From NCBI GenBank assembly GCA_949296075.1, contig CASFNG010000004.1:62001-126000 (forward strand): a stretch of 64,000 nt of DNA, given 5' to 3'. The DNA is from an uncultured Parabacteroides sp. (GTDB lineage: Bacteria > Bacteroidota > Bacteroidia > Bacteroidales > Tannerellaceae). Shown here piece by piece: positions 52,050-60,817 of the stretch (positions are counted from its first letter, which is position 1; each line of letters opens with the position of its first letter). A program made the position numbers and the translations under genes. The notes under the pieces were generated by a model that saw only the letters and a program-made list of their open reading frames with translations, was not told where the DNA came from and made no database searches.

Positions 52050-54416
52050 TTATTCGCTCCGTAAGGCCTCCACCGGATTGCGGGTAGCCGCCCGATAGCT
52101 GTGCCAACCGACGGTAAGCATCGTGACGAGCAAGACGATCCCTCCGGCGAACAGGGCGATCCAGGGGGAGAGCTCCACCCGGTAGACGAAGCTCTCGATC
52201 CATCGGCTGAGCAGGTACCAGGTGACCGGAATGGCGAAGAGGAACGCGATGCCCACCCACCCGACGAACCGCAGGCTCAGCAGGCGGAGGATCTCGCCGG
52301 TAGAGGCTCCGTTTACCTTGCGGATACCGATCTCTTTCGTGCGCCGTTCGATGGCATAGAGCGCCATCCCGAATAATCCGGAGGCGGTAAGAAGTAGGCT
52401 GATAGCGGAATACATCGTCAGCAACTCCGCCAATTGGATCGTCTGTTGGTTCAGTTTCATGAATTCCTCATAGACATCCTGATATTGGATCGGGACAGTC
52501 GGGTTCACCTTCTCCCAGACCGATCGGATCCGTGCGATCGTTTCCGCCTTCTCTTCCCCCTGTACACGGAGCAATACGACCCGATCCGGCTCCTTGCTCT
52601 TCAGGTAGGTGAGGGCGGGATAGACCTCTTGCCGCAACGTACCGGTATAAAGGTTCTCGATCACCCCGGCGATGATGGCCTCCGGCTCGCCCTCCTTCTC
52701 CATCTTGCCGTAGTCGGCATCGTACAGCCGAACCGGTTTGCCCACCGGATTCTCGCCCTCGGGAACCAATGCCTCGGCGTATCGCTCGTTGATATAGACG
52801 GGCATGGCGTATTGCCGGGAAGCTTCTCGCTCAGATAGCCCGCTTAAGATGCGTAACCGCATTACTTTCAGGAAAGTACTGTCACCGGCGAATTGCGCCA
52901 GCGTATAGTATTGCTCGTTCCCTCGCTCATCTTTCACGATCAGCTGGCGCAACATGAAGTTGAGTAGCGATCCTTTCGCCAGGCACATCTCCTCGATGGC
53001 GGGGTCGCGCCTTACCTCTTGCGCGAAAGCCTCGATATGCTTGCCCGTCCAGTCGGTCACCTCGATCAGGTTCTTATACCGGTCACCGTTCGTTTGGGTA
53101 AGCGCCAATTGCCCCCGCACGGTGATGGTCGCGAATACCAAGCCGATCGAGATGGCGAACTGCGTGATAGAGAGCGCTGCGATGAGGCGTTGTTTACTGC
53201 CGCCGGAGGCCAGTTCCCGATAACCGGTGTGCGACAATGCCGAGATCCGTGCGCTCATGTAAAGCGCCGGTATGACAGAGAGCGACAAGATGAACAGGAC
53301 GATTACCGGAAGCACGTCGCCGCTCAGGAAGAAGTCGATGGAGACCCGCCCGGACATCATCCGGTTAAACGTCGGGAGGAGGTCGAGCATCAGCAAGAGG
53401 GAGAGCAGGAAGGCGACACATACGGTGAGGAAGGTGTCCATGAACAGCTGCCAACGGATCTGCCCGGGCGAGGCTCCCATCACTTTCTGCGTATAGATCA
53501 TCCGGATCTGCTGGAGCACACGGGTGAAGCTCAGGTTCACATAGTTGAAACAGGCGATCACGAGGATCAGAATCGCCGAGAACAGCCCTACGTAGAGCAG
53601 ATCTTTCTGGTTGCGGTAGATGTAGGGAATGTACTCTTGTGTATAGGTATCTCCCTGAAAATAGCTCTCTTGCAACGTATAGAAGTAATATTGCCCGATC
53701 TCCCCTTGGAATGTCGGTATCTTATCCGCCTTCAGTTTGGCGGGGAAGGCTTGGCAGTCGAAATGATCGTTCACCAGCAAGAGGGTGATTCCTCCGTTGA
53801 ACGAGTCGCCGGGGCCGGTGATCGCGTCGAAACGCAAGTAGGCCTGTGGATATTCCTTCACGACAGCCGCCACCTCGTAAGTCAGGTCCTCCCGGTTGTA
53901 GGTCGATTGCGTACGTATGATTTTCCCGATCGGGTCCTCTTTCCCGAAGAAGATCCGGGCCTGCCGTTCGGTCAGGGCGATCATGCCCGGTGTGCTCAGC
54001 GCCTTGGTAAGGTCGCCCGCCACGGTCTCGTAGGGGAAGAAGCGAGGCAGGGAGGGGTCGGCGGCGAGGAGCGTGATCGGGTCGAACGTATCCTCACCGA
54101 TCTGGATAAACGGATTGTCGGTCACGCTCAGTCGCAAGTAGTCCTCCACTTCCGGGTATAGCTCTTTCAGTCTTGGCGGGATGTCCCCGACGATAAACGA
54201 TACCCGCTCGCCGGAGGAGAGCGGCGAGTCTTGCGCCATATAGATGATACGCGGTTTGTTGGGATTATCCGCCTCGATGTTGGATTCGTAAATCACGTAA
54301 GAGATCAACAGGTTGGTGCAGGCGATACCCACGGCCAAGCTGAGCAGGGAGATGACGGCGAACAACTTGGAGCGCCACCAGCTCCGGAAGATGAGTTTTA
54401 GGGATAGATGCGTCAT
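52050..54416 (-). CDS. FtsX-type ABC transporter permease
   Basis: The 788-residue protein has the MacB/FtsX double-repeat layout: an N-terminal helix (about 19-42), a periplasmic MacB_PCD domain (about 45-270), helices near 285-390 (ILVIACFNYVNLSFTRVL), a second PCD domain and a C-terminal FtsX cluster with the signature ERRTKEIGIRKVNGAST and final NPVEALRSE. No ATPase gene is adjacent. It is divergent from the response regulator gene with a shared operator region, which points to regulation by that system. ATG at 54416 is preferred over an in-frame start seven codons upstream. Confidence 0.88.
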   Translation of the reverse strand: MTHLSLKLIFRSWWRSKLFAVISLLSLAVGIACTNLLISYVIYESNIEADNPNKPRIIYMAQDSPLSSGERVSFIVGDIPPRLKELYPEVEDYLRLSVTDNPFIQIGEDTFDPITLLAADPSLPRFFPYETVAGDLTKALSTPGMIALTERQARIFFGKEDPIGKIIRTQSTYNREDLTYEVAAVVKEYPQAYLRFDAITGPGDSFNGGITLLLVNDHFDCQAFPAKLKADKIPTFQGEIGQYYFYTLQESYFQGDTYTQEYIPYIYRNQKDLLYVGLFSAILILVIACFNYVNLSFTRVLQQIRMIYTQKVMGASPGQIRWQLFMDTFLTVCVAFLLSLLLMLDLLPTFNRMMSGRVSIDFFLSGDVLPVIVLFILSLSVIPALYMSARISALSHTGYRELASGGSKQRLIAALSITQFAISIGLVFATITVRGQLALTQTNGDRYKNLIEVTDWTGKHIEAFAQEVRRDPAIEEMCLAKGSLLNFMLRQLIVKDERGNEQYYTLAQFAGDSTFLKVMRLRILSGLSEREASRQYAMPVYINERYAEALVPEGENPVGKPVRLYDADYGKMEKEGEPEAIIAGVIENLYTGTLRQEVYPALTYLKSKEPDRVVLLRVQGEEKAETIARIRSVWEKVNPTVPIQYQDVYEEFMKLNQQTIQLAELLTMYSAISLLLTASGLFGMALYAIERRTKEIGIRKVNGASTGEILRLLSLRFVGWVGIAFLFAIPVTWYLLSRWIESFVYRVELSPWIALFAGGIVLLVTMLTVGWHSYRAATRNPVEALRSE

Positions 54417-54434
54417 GCGGTCTCTTTTTATCCC

Positions 54435-54466
54435 CAAAGCTATCCTTCCCCGGGAAGCGCGGCAAG
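54435..54466 (-). promoter_or_regulatory. Promoter of the FtsX permease gene
   Basis: On the minus strand CTTG (plus 54463-54466) and TAGCTTTG (plus 54435-54442) are exactly 20 bp apart, the expected -33/-7 spacing. The start codon follows 18 bp after the -7 box. Confidence 0.65.
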
Positions 54467-54477
54467 CGAATCGCTTG
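54463..54477. promoter_or_regulatory. 15-bp palindrome overlapping the -33 element
   Basis: CAAGCGA-A-TCGCTTG is perfectly symmetric and contains the -33 CTTG of the permease promoter in its arm. Confidence 0.5.
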
Positions 54478-54502
54478 AAAAATGATCCCTCGGGGCGGAT
54501 CT

Positions 54503-54517
54503 GTCCAATAATTGGAC
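54503..54517. promoter_or_regulatory. 15-bp palindrome upstream of the permease promoter
   Basis: GTCCAAT-A-ATTGGAC is perfectly symmetric. Its centre lies 40 bp from the centre of the palindrome at 54463-54477. It is a candidate site for the response regulator encoded next door. Confidence 0.5.
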
Positions 54518-54612
54518 GTTTCCCGGAAAACTTAGCCGGGATTCGCCGGGAAGACGCGGAGCTTTTTGCTAAAAGATGGGCGATTTTTGTACATTTATCC
54601 GGTCAATGAAAT

Positions 54613-54620
54613 AAGGAGGA
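54613..54620 (+). promoter_or_regulatory. Strong Shine-Dalgarno before the response regulator
   Basis: AAGGAGGA lies 8 bp before the ATG at 54629, unusual in this genome, and decides the start against an upstream in-frame TTG. Confidence 0.6.
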
Positions 54621-54628
54621 CGAATCGG

Positions 54629-55393
54629 ATGCGTGACGGGAAAATAGTGGTAGTGGACGATCAGGAGGCGGTGTCGCGGAGCCTGCGGGCGGTTTTGTCG
54701 CACGAGTTCCGGACGGTGATCGCTGTCTCTTCGCCTGTCCTGCTGCCCGCCCTGTTGCGGGAGGGCGACGTGGATATTGTCTTGTTGGACATGAATTTCG
54801 GGATCGGGCAGAGGAGTGGCGACGAGGGACTCTTCTGGCTGGATCGTATCTTGGAGATGGATAATCCGCCCCGGGTGATCCTGATCACGGCGTTCGGGGA
54901 CATTCAGCTGGCTGTCTCCGCCCTGAAGCGGGGTGCCGCCGACTTCATCGTGAAACCGTGGGACAATGATAAGTTGCTCGATACGGTAGTGGGCGTGTAT
55001 GAGGCAGGAGTGGAGGAGTCGGCGTCGATCGCGCGGCAGATGATTTACGCCTTGTTGCGGAAATATGCCGAGGCATACGGCAAGCCCTTGCCCGGCTTGA
55101 CCCGCGAGGCTTGGCAGAAGCTCTCGGCGATGGTTGCCCGGGGCGATCTGGCGCTGTTGCAGCAAGCGGTGGAGAGGGCGGTCTTGCTCTCGGAGGATCG
55201 GGTCCTCGACGCGGACGCTTTTTATGAGGACCCCCCTTCGCCAGATGTTCTCCCGTTGACCTTGGAGGAGATGGAAAGGCAATTCATAGCGGAGGTGCTG
55301 AAGGAGGTGAGGGGCAACCTGACCCTCGCCGCCCAGCGGTTGGCGATCAGTCGGCAGACCCTTTATAACAAGATCCATAAATACGGCTTATGA
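54629..55393 (+). CDS. NtrC-family response regulator lacking the AAA+ ATPase core
   Basis: The 254-residue product has a receiver domain (1-125) with acidic pair Asp10/Asp11, phosphorylated Asp54, Thr87 and Lys109. Residues about 155-198 resemble the C-terminal lid of a sigma54 activator (LTREAWQKL then LQQAVERAVLLSEDRVLDAD). Residues 211-254 are a Fis-type helix-turn-helix (LTLAAQRLAISRQTLYNKIH). The ATPase core with Walker motifs and GAFTGA is absent (about 240 residues shorter than full NtrC). It therefore cannot drive sigma54 and probably acts as a simple activator or repressor. Its stop overlaps the kinase start (ATGA). Confidence 0.9.
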   Translation: MRDGKIVVVDDQEAVSRSLRAVLSHEFRTVIAVSSPVLLPALLREGDVDIVLLDMNFGIGQRSGDEGLFWLDRILEMDNPPRVILITAFGDIQLAVSALKRGAADFIVKPWDNDKLLDTVVGVYEAGVEESASIARQMIYALLRKYAEAYGKPLPGLTREAWQKLSAMVARGDLALLQQAVERAVLLSEDRVLDADAFYEDPPSPDVLPLTLEEMERQFIAEVLKEVRGNLTLAAQRLAISRQTLYNKIHKYGL

Positions 55394-56376
55394 CGACCCT
55401 GTTAAGTAAGGTTTTTTACCGGAAAATCGCCGGGGCAGTCTTGTTGATCGTGCTCTTCTCGCTCGTAGGCTCCTATTTGCTGGTGACGGACGTCTCCTAT
55501 TTTCTCGCTTTTATCTGTTTGTCTCTTGTCTTCTTGATCGCATTTCTCGTGCTGCGGCGGATCAATGGGATGAACCGTCAGATGGCGATCTTCTTCGAAT
55601 CCATCCGGAATGATGATACCGCCACCCGCTATCCCGGGAATGAAGAGGATCCTTTCGTGCGTGCCTCCTATCGGGAGATGAACCGGGTCCTTGAGTTGTT
55701 CCAGCGGAATAAGGAGGAGGCGGAGGAGCGGCGGCTCTATTATGAGGGGATCTTGCGGGTGATGACGCACGAGATCCGTAATTCTATCACCCCGATCCGC
55801 TCGCTTTCCGCCGACTTGATCCGATATGCGGATACCTACACGCCGGAGCAGTCGCGGGAAGGGCTGAAGGTCATCCATGAGCAGGCGGGGCATTTGGTGA
55901 GTTTCCTCGATTCCTATCACCGGCTGACCCACTTGCCGGAGCCGGAACGTGCGGAGGTCTCTGTCCGTACCCTTTTCCGGAAATTGGAAAGTCTGCTCCG
56001 TGCGGAGCCGGGTATCGACCGGGTCCGGTTTCATGCCCCGGAGGAGTTGGTCGTCTCCGCTGACCGTAACCTCTTCGTGCTGGCGTTGATTAACGTGATC
56101 CGTAACGCTTCCCAATCCATCGAGGGGCAGACGGACGGCTTTGTCACCGTGGAGGGGGAACGAGAGCAAGGCCGTGTCTGTATAAAAATAACGGACAATG
56201 GCCCCGGTATCCCTCCGGAACGATTGTCCGCTATCTTCACCCCTTTCTTCTCCACCAAGCGAGGAGGGAGTGGCATAGGCTTGAGTATCGCCTATCGCGT
56301 CATGCGGTTGCATGGGGGCGATCTCACCGTGGAATCCCTTCCCGGGACTCGCACGGTGTTCCGCCTCTCGTTTTAA
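55390..56376 (+). CDS. Sensor histidine kinase
   Basis: The 328-residue kinase has two helices with almost no periplasmic loop (about 10-32 and 36-56), a HAMP-like linker, HisKA with MTHEIRNSITP (His127), and an HATPase domain with N-box VIRNASQ (Asn239), G1 DNGPGIP (269-275) and G2 GSGIGLS (293-299). The short loop suggests that it senses a signal in the membrane or through a partner such as the permease. It overlaps the regulator gene by 4 bp and is followed by the convergent S9 peptidase gene. Confidence 0.94.
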   Translation: MTTLLSKVFYRKIAGAVLLIVLFSLVGSYLLVTDVSYFLAFICLSLVFLIAFLVLRRINGMNRQMAIFFESIRNDDTATRYPGNEEDPFVRASYREMNRVLELFQRNKEEAEERRLYYEGILRVMTHEIRNSITPIRSLSADLIRYADTYTPEQSREGLKVIHEQAGHLVSFLDSYHRLTHLPEPERAEVSVRTLFRKLESLLRAEPGIDRVRFHAPEELVVSADRNLFVLALINVIRNASQSIEGQTDGFVTVEGEREQGRVCIKITDNGPGIPPERLSAIFTPFFSTKRGGSGIGLSIAYRVMRLHGGDLTVESLPGTRTVFRLSF

Positions 56377-56385
56377 ATAATTCGT

Positions 56386-59094
56386 TTAATAACCCAACTC
56401 GAACGGCTGCTTCACCGCGGGAACACCCTCCGACATCCATTTCGGCATCGGCTCATGCTTCAGGAAATGGTTGAAGAACTGGAACATACGGCGTTGGAAG
56501 TCGATCCGGTTCGCCATCCGCATCGGCCAGTGAGGTTCTCCCGTGTAATTCAGTAACCAGCAGGGCTTGCCCAACCGTTTCATCGCCACGAAATACTCGA
56601 TTCCCTGATACCAAGGCACGTGCCCGTCGGCGTCGTTGTGCATAATCAGGATCGGGGTCTGTACCTTGTCCATCGAGAAGAGGGGCGAGTTGACGAAATA
56701 GCGCGTCGGGGTGCTCCACGGGGTACCGCCCAAACGGCTCTGCGTGTGCTCGTACTGGAACGAACGTGCCATGCCTGATCCCCAGCGGATGCCTCCGTAG
56801 GCGCTGAACATATTCACCACCGGAGCGCCCGACTCGATCGCGGCGAACAGGTTCGTGCGGGTAGCCAAGTAAGCGACCTGATAACCGCCCCAGCTATGCC
56901 CTTGCGCGCCGATCGCCTTCTCGTCGATATATCCGGTCGCGATCATCATGGCTACGCCCGGCATCAGGCAGTTGTAGCAGCTCTCGCCCGGATAACCATC
57001 CACATAACGGATGTCCGGGTTGAAGATCACGTAGCCATTGCTGGTATATAGGTGATAATCGATCGTGGAACGTCCCGGTTCCGGCATCCGGTAATTATGG
57101 TAAGTGTCGGTATAACGCTCGTAGAAGTTGACCAACATCGGGTATTTCTTGTTCGGGTCGAAGTTGGCGGGCTTGTACAGAAGTCCCTCGATCTTCCGGC
57201 CGTCCAAGGAAGTCCAGCTGACCAACTCGGCGGTTCCCCACAGGAATCCCTCTTGCTGCTTAACCCCTTGGGTGATCTGTTCGGAACGCTTGAAAGCGAG
57301 CGTGGAATGATGGATGTCCGGGTAGCGTTGGAAATTCTCGACCGTATAGATCACGTCGTCCGTATCCTTGGCTTTCTGGATGGTACGCAGCATATAATCG
57401 CCTCCGATCAACTGTTTGGGCGTAGCGGGCGCGGAGAGCTTCGCCGCATAATATCCTTCTGCCCGGGTCTGTTCGTTGAACCCTTTCAGCAACTGCGACT
57501 TGCCGAGATCGATGAAACGAGCCTCCTTGTCGAGTGTTATCAATTTGTATTTGATTCCCTCTTTCCGTCCGTTTACCGTCAGGTTCACCGGGGCTTTCGT
57601 GCCTGTCGGGTCGAATTGCCAGATGTCGTAACGGTCGTAGATCAAGATCGACTGGTCGTTCGCGGTCCAACCTGCCGATCCGTGGGCGCTGGGATAGTCG
57701 GGCACGTCGTTATCCTCGTCCCAGGCAGGGAAACTCTCCGGTGTGGTGAGCCGGTGACGCTGCCCGTCCGCCAACGAGATGGTGTACCAGCAGCTGTCGG
57801 TCTCGCCGTACCAATAGGCGTATTTCCCTTGCGGGGAGAGACGGAGACGGCCATAGTCCGCTTGGGCGATCAGCTTACGTTCGCCATTCTCTAAGGAGAC
57901 GGTGTAATAATCGCTTCGGGTACGAGCCTCCCACATCGACGAGAGCGAATAGGGTTTAGAGGTAGAGATAAGCGCGAGCGGGGCGTCTCCCTCCTTGCCC
58001 AACCGGATGTCGGGCAGCTCCTCGTCGGCGAGTTGCACGAGTGTCCCGCTACCTAAGTTATAGACAGCCTGGAAGTTCTGCTTCAACATCTTCTCCTTAT
58101 TATATTGCTGTACGGTATATTGTACCGGTTCGTTCCAGCTCCATACCTGTACGTCGGGGCGATATTCATCCAAGATGGTCGTGTCTTTCTGCAAAGGCTC
58201 GGGCGAGGTGCCGAAAAAGAGGTGAGCTCCCGATTTGGAGAAGGAGAGCTTTCCATGCTCACTGATAACCCATCCCTCGGGGAACGCCTTGTTTCCCCGG
58301 CTGGCTACCTCTTTGGCCGGTTGGTTCCGCTCGGACAGCCAAAGACTCATTGCCTTGTAGCTCGAATCTTTTTCCGCACAATAGAGGAAAGCGATCCGTT
58401 CGCCCTTCTCGTCGAAGGCTATCTGCTTGAAGAGTCCTTTCCCCTCCTTGAGCAATATGGGATTGCCTTTCTCCGGATCGAGGGTGAAGATACCCGGTTT
58501 GTCCGTCCCGCTTTCCGCTATGCTGGTGTAATAAAGCATGGCGCTTTTCTCGGCGAATTGGAAATCGGTCACGCCCGGGAACTGGAACCGCTTGCTCCCA
58601 TCCAAAGAGCGGACGTAGAGGGTAGAATCTTTCCGCCCCCGTTGGTAGGCGATCCAGTCGGCCTCCTCCGCGAGACGGAAGGTACGCAGGGAGTCAATCT
58701 CTTCCTGCTGGCCGGATACCGTGCGGATGAGCAGGCGATCCATCGGCAGATCGTCTTTTTTCGTCTTCGCCAATTTCAGGGAATCGAGCGTGGATTTGCC
58801 CGGTGTCCGCGTGACGATCAGGTAATTGGAGGACGCGGAAAACGAGAACGCATTAGCGGGGAAGAAGGAAGCCTCTTCCTTTCCTTGGGAAGTGTAGAGA
58901 TAGACGGTCGCGTCGCCTTCCCAAGGTTCCATCTGGCAAGCGATCCATTTCCCGTCGTTGGAGATCGCCTGTTTACTGATACGTTGCCAACTGACGAGAT
59001 CGTCGATGGTCAGGCTTTTCGCTCCCTCTTGCGGGAACGCGTGAACGGCGCTTCCCAAGCAGGCGACCAAAGCCATTAATGTTAGGTGTTTCAT
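56386..59094 (-). CDS. S9 family prolyl-oligopeptidase-type peptidase
   Basis: The 902-residue exported protein (MKHLTLMALVACLGSAVHA signal) has an N-terminal beta-propeller (about 30-640) and a C-terminal alpha/beta-hydrolase domain with nucleophile GHSWGG (Ser about 733), Asp in HNDADGHVPW (about 818) and His in GEPHWP (about 854). It resembles the dipeptidyl-peptidase-like S9 enzymes of Bacteroidetes that digest peptides in the periplasm. The ATG at 59094 gives a clean signal peptide; the frame stays open for 68 codons upstream but is not coding. Confidence 0.92.
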   Translation of the reverse strand: MKHLTLMALVACLGSAVHAFPQEGAKSLTIDDLVSWQRISKQAISNDGKWIACQMEPWEGDATVYLYTSQGKEEASFFPANAFSFSASSNYLIVTRTPGKSTLDSLKLAKTKKDDLPMDRLLIRTVSGQQEEIDSLRTFRLAEEADWIAYQRGRKDSTLYVRSLDGSKRFQFPGVTDFQFAEKSAMLYYTSIAESGTDKPGIFTLDPEKGNPILLKEGKGLFKQIAFDEKGERIAFLYCAEKDSSYKAMSLWLSERNQPAKEVASRGNKAFPEGWVISEHGKLSFSKSGAHLFFGTSPEPLQKDTTILDEYRPDVQVWSWNEPVQYTVQQYNKEKMLKQNFQAVYNLGSGTLVQLADEELPDIRLGKEGDAPLALISTSKPYSLSSMWEARTRSDYYTVSLENGERKLIAQADYGRLRLSPQGKYAYWYGETDSCWYTISLADGQRHRLTTPESFPAWDEDNDVPDYPSAHGSAGWTANDQSILIYDRYDIWQFDPTGTKAPVNLTVNGRKEGIKYKLITLDKEARFIDLGKSQLLKGFNEQTRAEGYYAAKLSAPATPKQLIGGDYMLRTIQKAKDTDDVIYTVENFQRYPDIHHSTLAFKRSEQITQGVKQQEGFLWGTAELVSWTSLDGRKIEGLLYKPANFDPNKKYPMLVNFYERYTDTYHNYRMPEPGRSTIDYHLYTSNGYVIFNPDIRYVDGYPGESCYNCLMPGVAMMIATGYIDEKAIGAQGHSWGGYQVAYLATRTNLFAAIESGAPVVNMFSAYGGIRWGSGMARSFQYEHTQSRLGGTPWSTPTRYFVNSPLFSMDKVQTPILIMHNDADGHVPWYQGIEYFVAMKRLGKPCWLLNYTGEPHWPMRMANRIDFQRRMFQFFNHFLKHEPMPKWMSEGVPAVKQPFELGY

Positions 59095-59132
59095 TTGGTA
59101 GAAATTTTTAGGTTTTTCTGATCTTATTTGGG

Positions 59133-59140
59133 CAAAAATA
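59133..59140 (-). promoter_or_regulatory. -7 box of the S9 peptidase gene
   Basis: Plus-strand CAAAAATA reads TATTTTTG on the minus strand, 38 bp before the start. A CTTG lies 23 bp upstream of it, slightly far for a -33 element. Confidence 0.45.
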
Positions 59141-59288
59141 ACGATTCCGCCGGATTTCTTGCCCAAGAAATTTGATTTTATGCGGAAGAAAAGAACTCGT
59201 TTTCGGTGGATAGGCAACGGAAAGGCGTTTTTAATTCGTAAGTTCGCGTCGTCTTTAAGGAAGGAATCAGCCCTTCCGTTTTTTGCGT

Positions 59289-60065
59289 ATGGAAACAATC
59301 AACCAACCTTGTCGCTGGTTCCTCTTCCAGGGGGATCAGCTGTTGCTCCGGAAAGAGGGCGACACGTATGCCGTCCCGTATGGCGAATCTTCTCCGGTCG
59401 CGGTGGAGCGTTCGTCGCAAGTGGATTATAATGGGGGAGAACCGGCTCGTGTGGCCGCTATAAAAGGGCTTCCCGAGGAGAGTGATCTTTACGAGTTAGT
59501 GGGGCTTCGTGCCTCCTGGGATCTGCTGCCGAAGGCGGTTTACGACCAGGCGGGAAAGGCCTATCAACTGCTTTATTGGGATCTCCACAGCCGCTTTTGC
59601 CCCGCTTGCGGTACCCCGACCGAGCAAATCTCTCCGATCGCCAAGCGCTGCCCGGCTTGCCATCATGAGATCTACCCGACCATCTCGGCGGCGATTATCG
59701 TCTTGATCCGCCGGGGAGATTCGATCTTGTTGGTTCGCGCGCGGAATTTCCGTGGTACGTTCCACGGCTTGGTAGCCGGTTTCGTGGAGGTGGGCGAGAC
59801 GTTGGAGGAGTGCGTGCGCCGGGAGGTGCGCGAGGAGACGGGCCTGGAGATCGACCATATCACCTATTTCGGGAACCAGCCTTGGCCTTATCCCAGCGGA
59901 TTGATGATCGGCTTCGTGGCGGATTACGTGAGCGGGGAGTTGAAATTGCAGGAGGATGAGCTGAGCCGCGGCGCCTTTTATACGAAAGACAACCTGCCTG
60001 AGATCCCTCGTAAGCTGAGTCTGGCTCGCCGGTTGATCGACTGGTGGCTGGAACAGCGGCCTTGA
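59289..60065 (+). CDS. nudC: NAD+ diphosphatase (NADH pyrophosphatase)
   Basis: This Nudix hydrolase cleaves NAD(H) to NMN(H) and AMP and can remove NAD caps from RNA. The 258-residue product has a zinc ribbon (Cys-X2-Cys and Cys-X2-Cys: CPACG and CPACH, about 99-120), the Nudix box GFVEVGETLEECVRREVREE, and the NudC specificity motif QPWPYPSG just after it. The ATG at 59289 is used; upstream in-frame codons TTG-CGT lack support. It is divergent from the S9 peptidase. Confidence 0.95.
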   Translation: METINQPCRWFLFQGDQLLLRKEGDTYAVPYGESSPVAVERSSQVDYNGGEPARVAAIKGLPEESDLYELVGLRASWDLLPKAVYDQAGKAYQLLYWDLHSRFCPACGTPTEQISPIAKRCPACHHEIYPTISAAIIVLIRRGDSILLVRARNFRGTFHGLVAGFVEVGETLEECVRREVREETGLEIDHITYFGNQPWPYPSGLMIGFVADYVSGELKLQEDELSRGAFYTKDNLPEIPRKLSLARRLIDWWLEQRP

Positions 60066-60081
60066 GCTCGTACGGATGGCG

Positions 60082-60678
60082 TTATTCTTGACCGGCGGCC
60101 TGCGCGATGGAGTCCCTTCGTAGGGCCTCGGTATGCTGGCGCTCGAATAGCTTCCGCTTGGCGATGACGTCGGGCGTGGAAGGGCTGTTGTACTCTTGCA
60201 AGGTCTTGTTGCGCTTGGCGTTCCGCTGGTGGATATATCTTTTCCGGCTGGTGAGGTCGCCTATGCTGAAGGTCGCCAAGGCGTTGCTCCCGGCTCCCCG
60301 GTAGCGCCTGATCCCGTCGCGGATGGATCGATAGACCGATGGCAACTGCCTGACGGGAGGATCGTACCACCAGAATACTTGCGGCGGGAGGTCTTTCAAG
60401 GCGACCTTCCGGTGGGTGGTGTCTTCGGTGTGGACATATTCGGAAAAGTCCTTGGTGATCGGTAGCGATGAGGCAGGCGCCATGCGCTGTTCGCCCGTGG
60501 GAGATTCCGGGTTGAGGAAGGTCCCGCTTTGGATCGCCCGTTGGTATTCGGGATTCAGCTTGATCGTATCCTTCCCCGCCAGCACGTTTTGTAGCCAGAT
60601 CGAGTCCTTCTCCGTCCATTGCGCGTAAGCAAGCTGGAGATTGATGTAGGTGAGGATCAGGATCGTGAAGGCTCTCAT
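60082..60678 (-). CDS. Small exported protein, possibly DUF4858
   Basis: The 198-residue product has a signal peptide (MRAFTILILTYINLQLAYAQ). The mature part carries motifs such as WTEKDSIWLQNVLAGKDTIK and LPSVYRSIRDGI and an Arg/Lys-rich C-terminus. I associate this pattern with DUF4858 of Bacteroidales, without certainty. Function unknown. It converges with nudC 16 bp away. An in-frame ATG nine codons upstream would lengthen the signal. Confidence 0.55.
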   Translation of the reverse strand: MRAFTILILTYINLQLAYAQWTEKDSIWLQNVLAGKDTIKLNPEYQRAIQSGTFLNPESPTGEQRMAPASSLPITKDFSEYVHTEDTTHRKVALKDLPPQVFWWYDPPVRQLPSVYRSIRDGIRRYRGAGSNALATFSIGDLTSRKRYIHQRNAKRNKTLQEYNSPSTPDVIAKRKLFERQHTEALRRDSIAQAAGQE

Positions 60679-60806
60679 CGCGTTTAGTGCTGTTGTACGT
60701 CTCAAATGTATGGGATCTTTTTCTGAAAACCAGCCGTTGTTCGCGGAAAAGCTCCCCGATTTATTTATAATTAAGGCTCTTTGTGGATAATTGTCGGAAA
60801 CGATTC

Positions 60807-60814
60807 TATTTTCG
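60807..60814 (+). promoter_or_regulatory. mnmD: -7 box directly before mnmD
   Basis: TATTTTCG ends 3 bases before the ATG at 60818, again predicting a leaderless or nearly leaderless message. TTTG occurs 23 bp upstream (60780-60783). Confidence 0.45.
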
Positions 60815-60817
60815 CGT

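Noticed and set aside
53019-54161. 380-codon plus-strand frame opposite the FtsX permease
   Set aside because: Charged low-complexity product, a typical antisense shadow of a membrane protein gene.
54438-54628. Possible sigma54 promoter next to the NtrC-like regulator
   Set aside because: No GG-N10-GC pair within a TGGCAC-N5-TTGC-like context was found on either strand, and the regulator has no ATPase domain.
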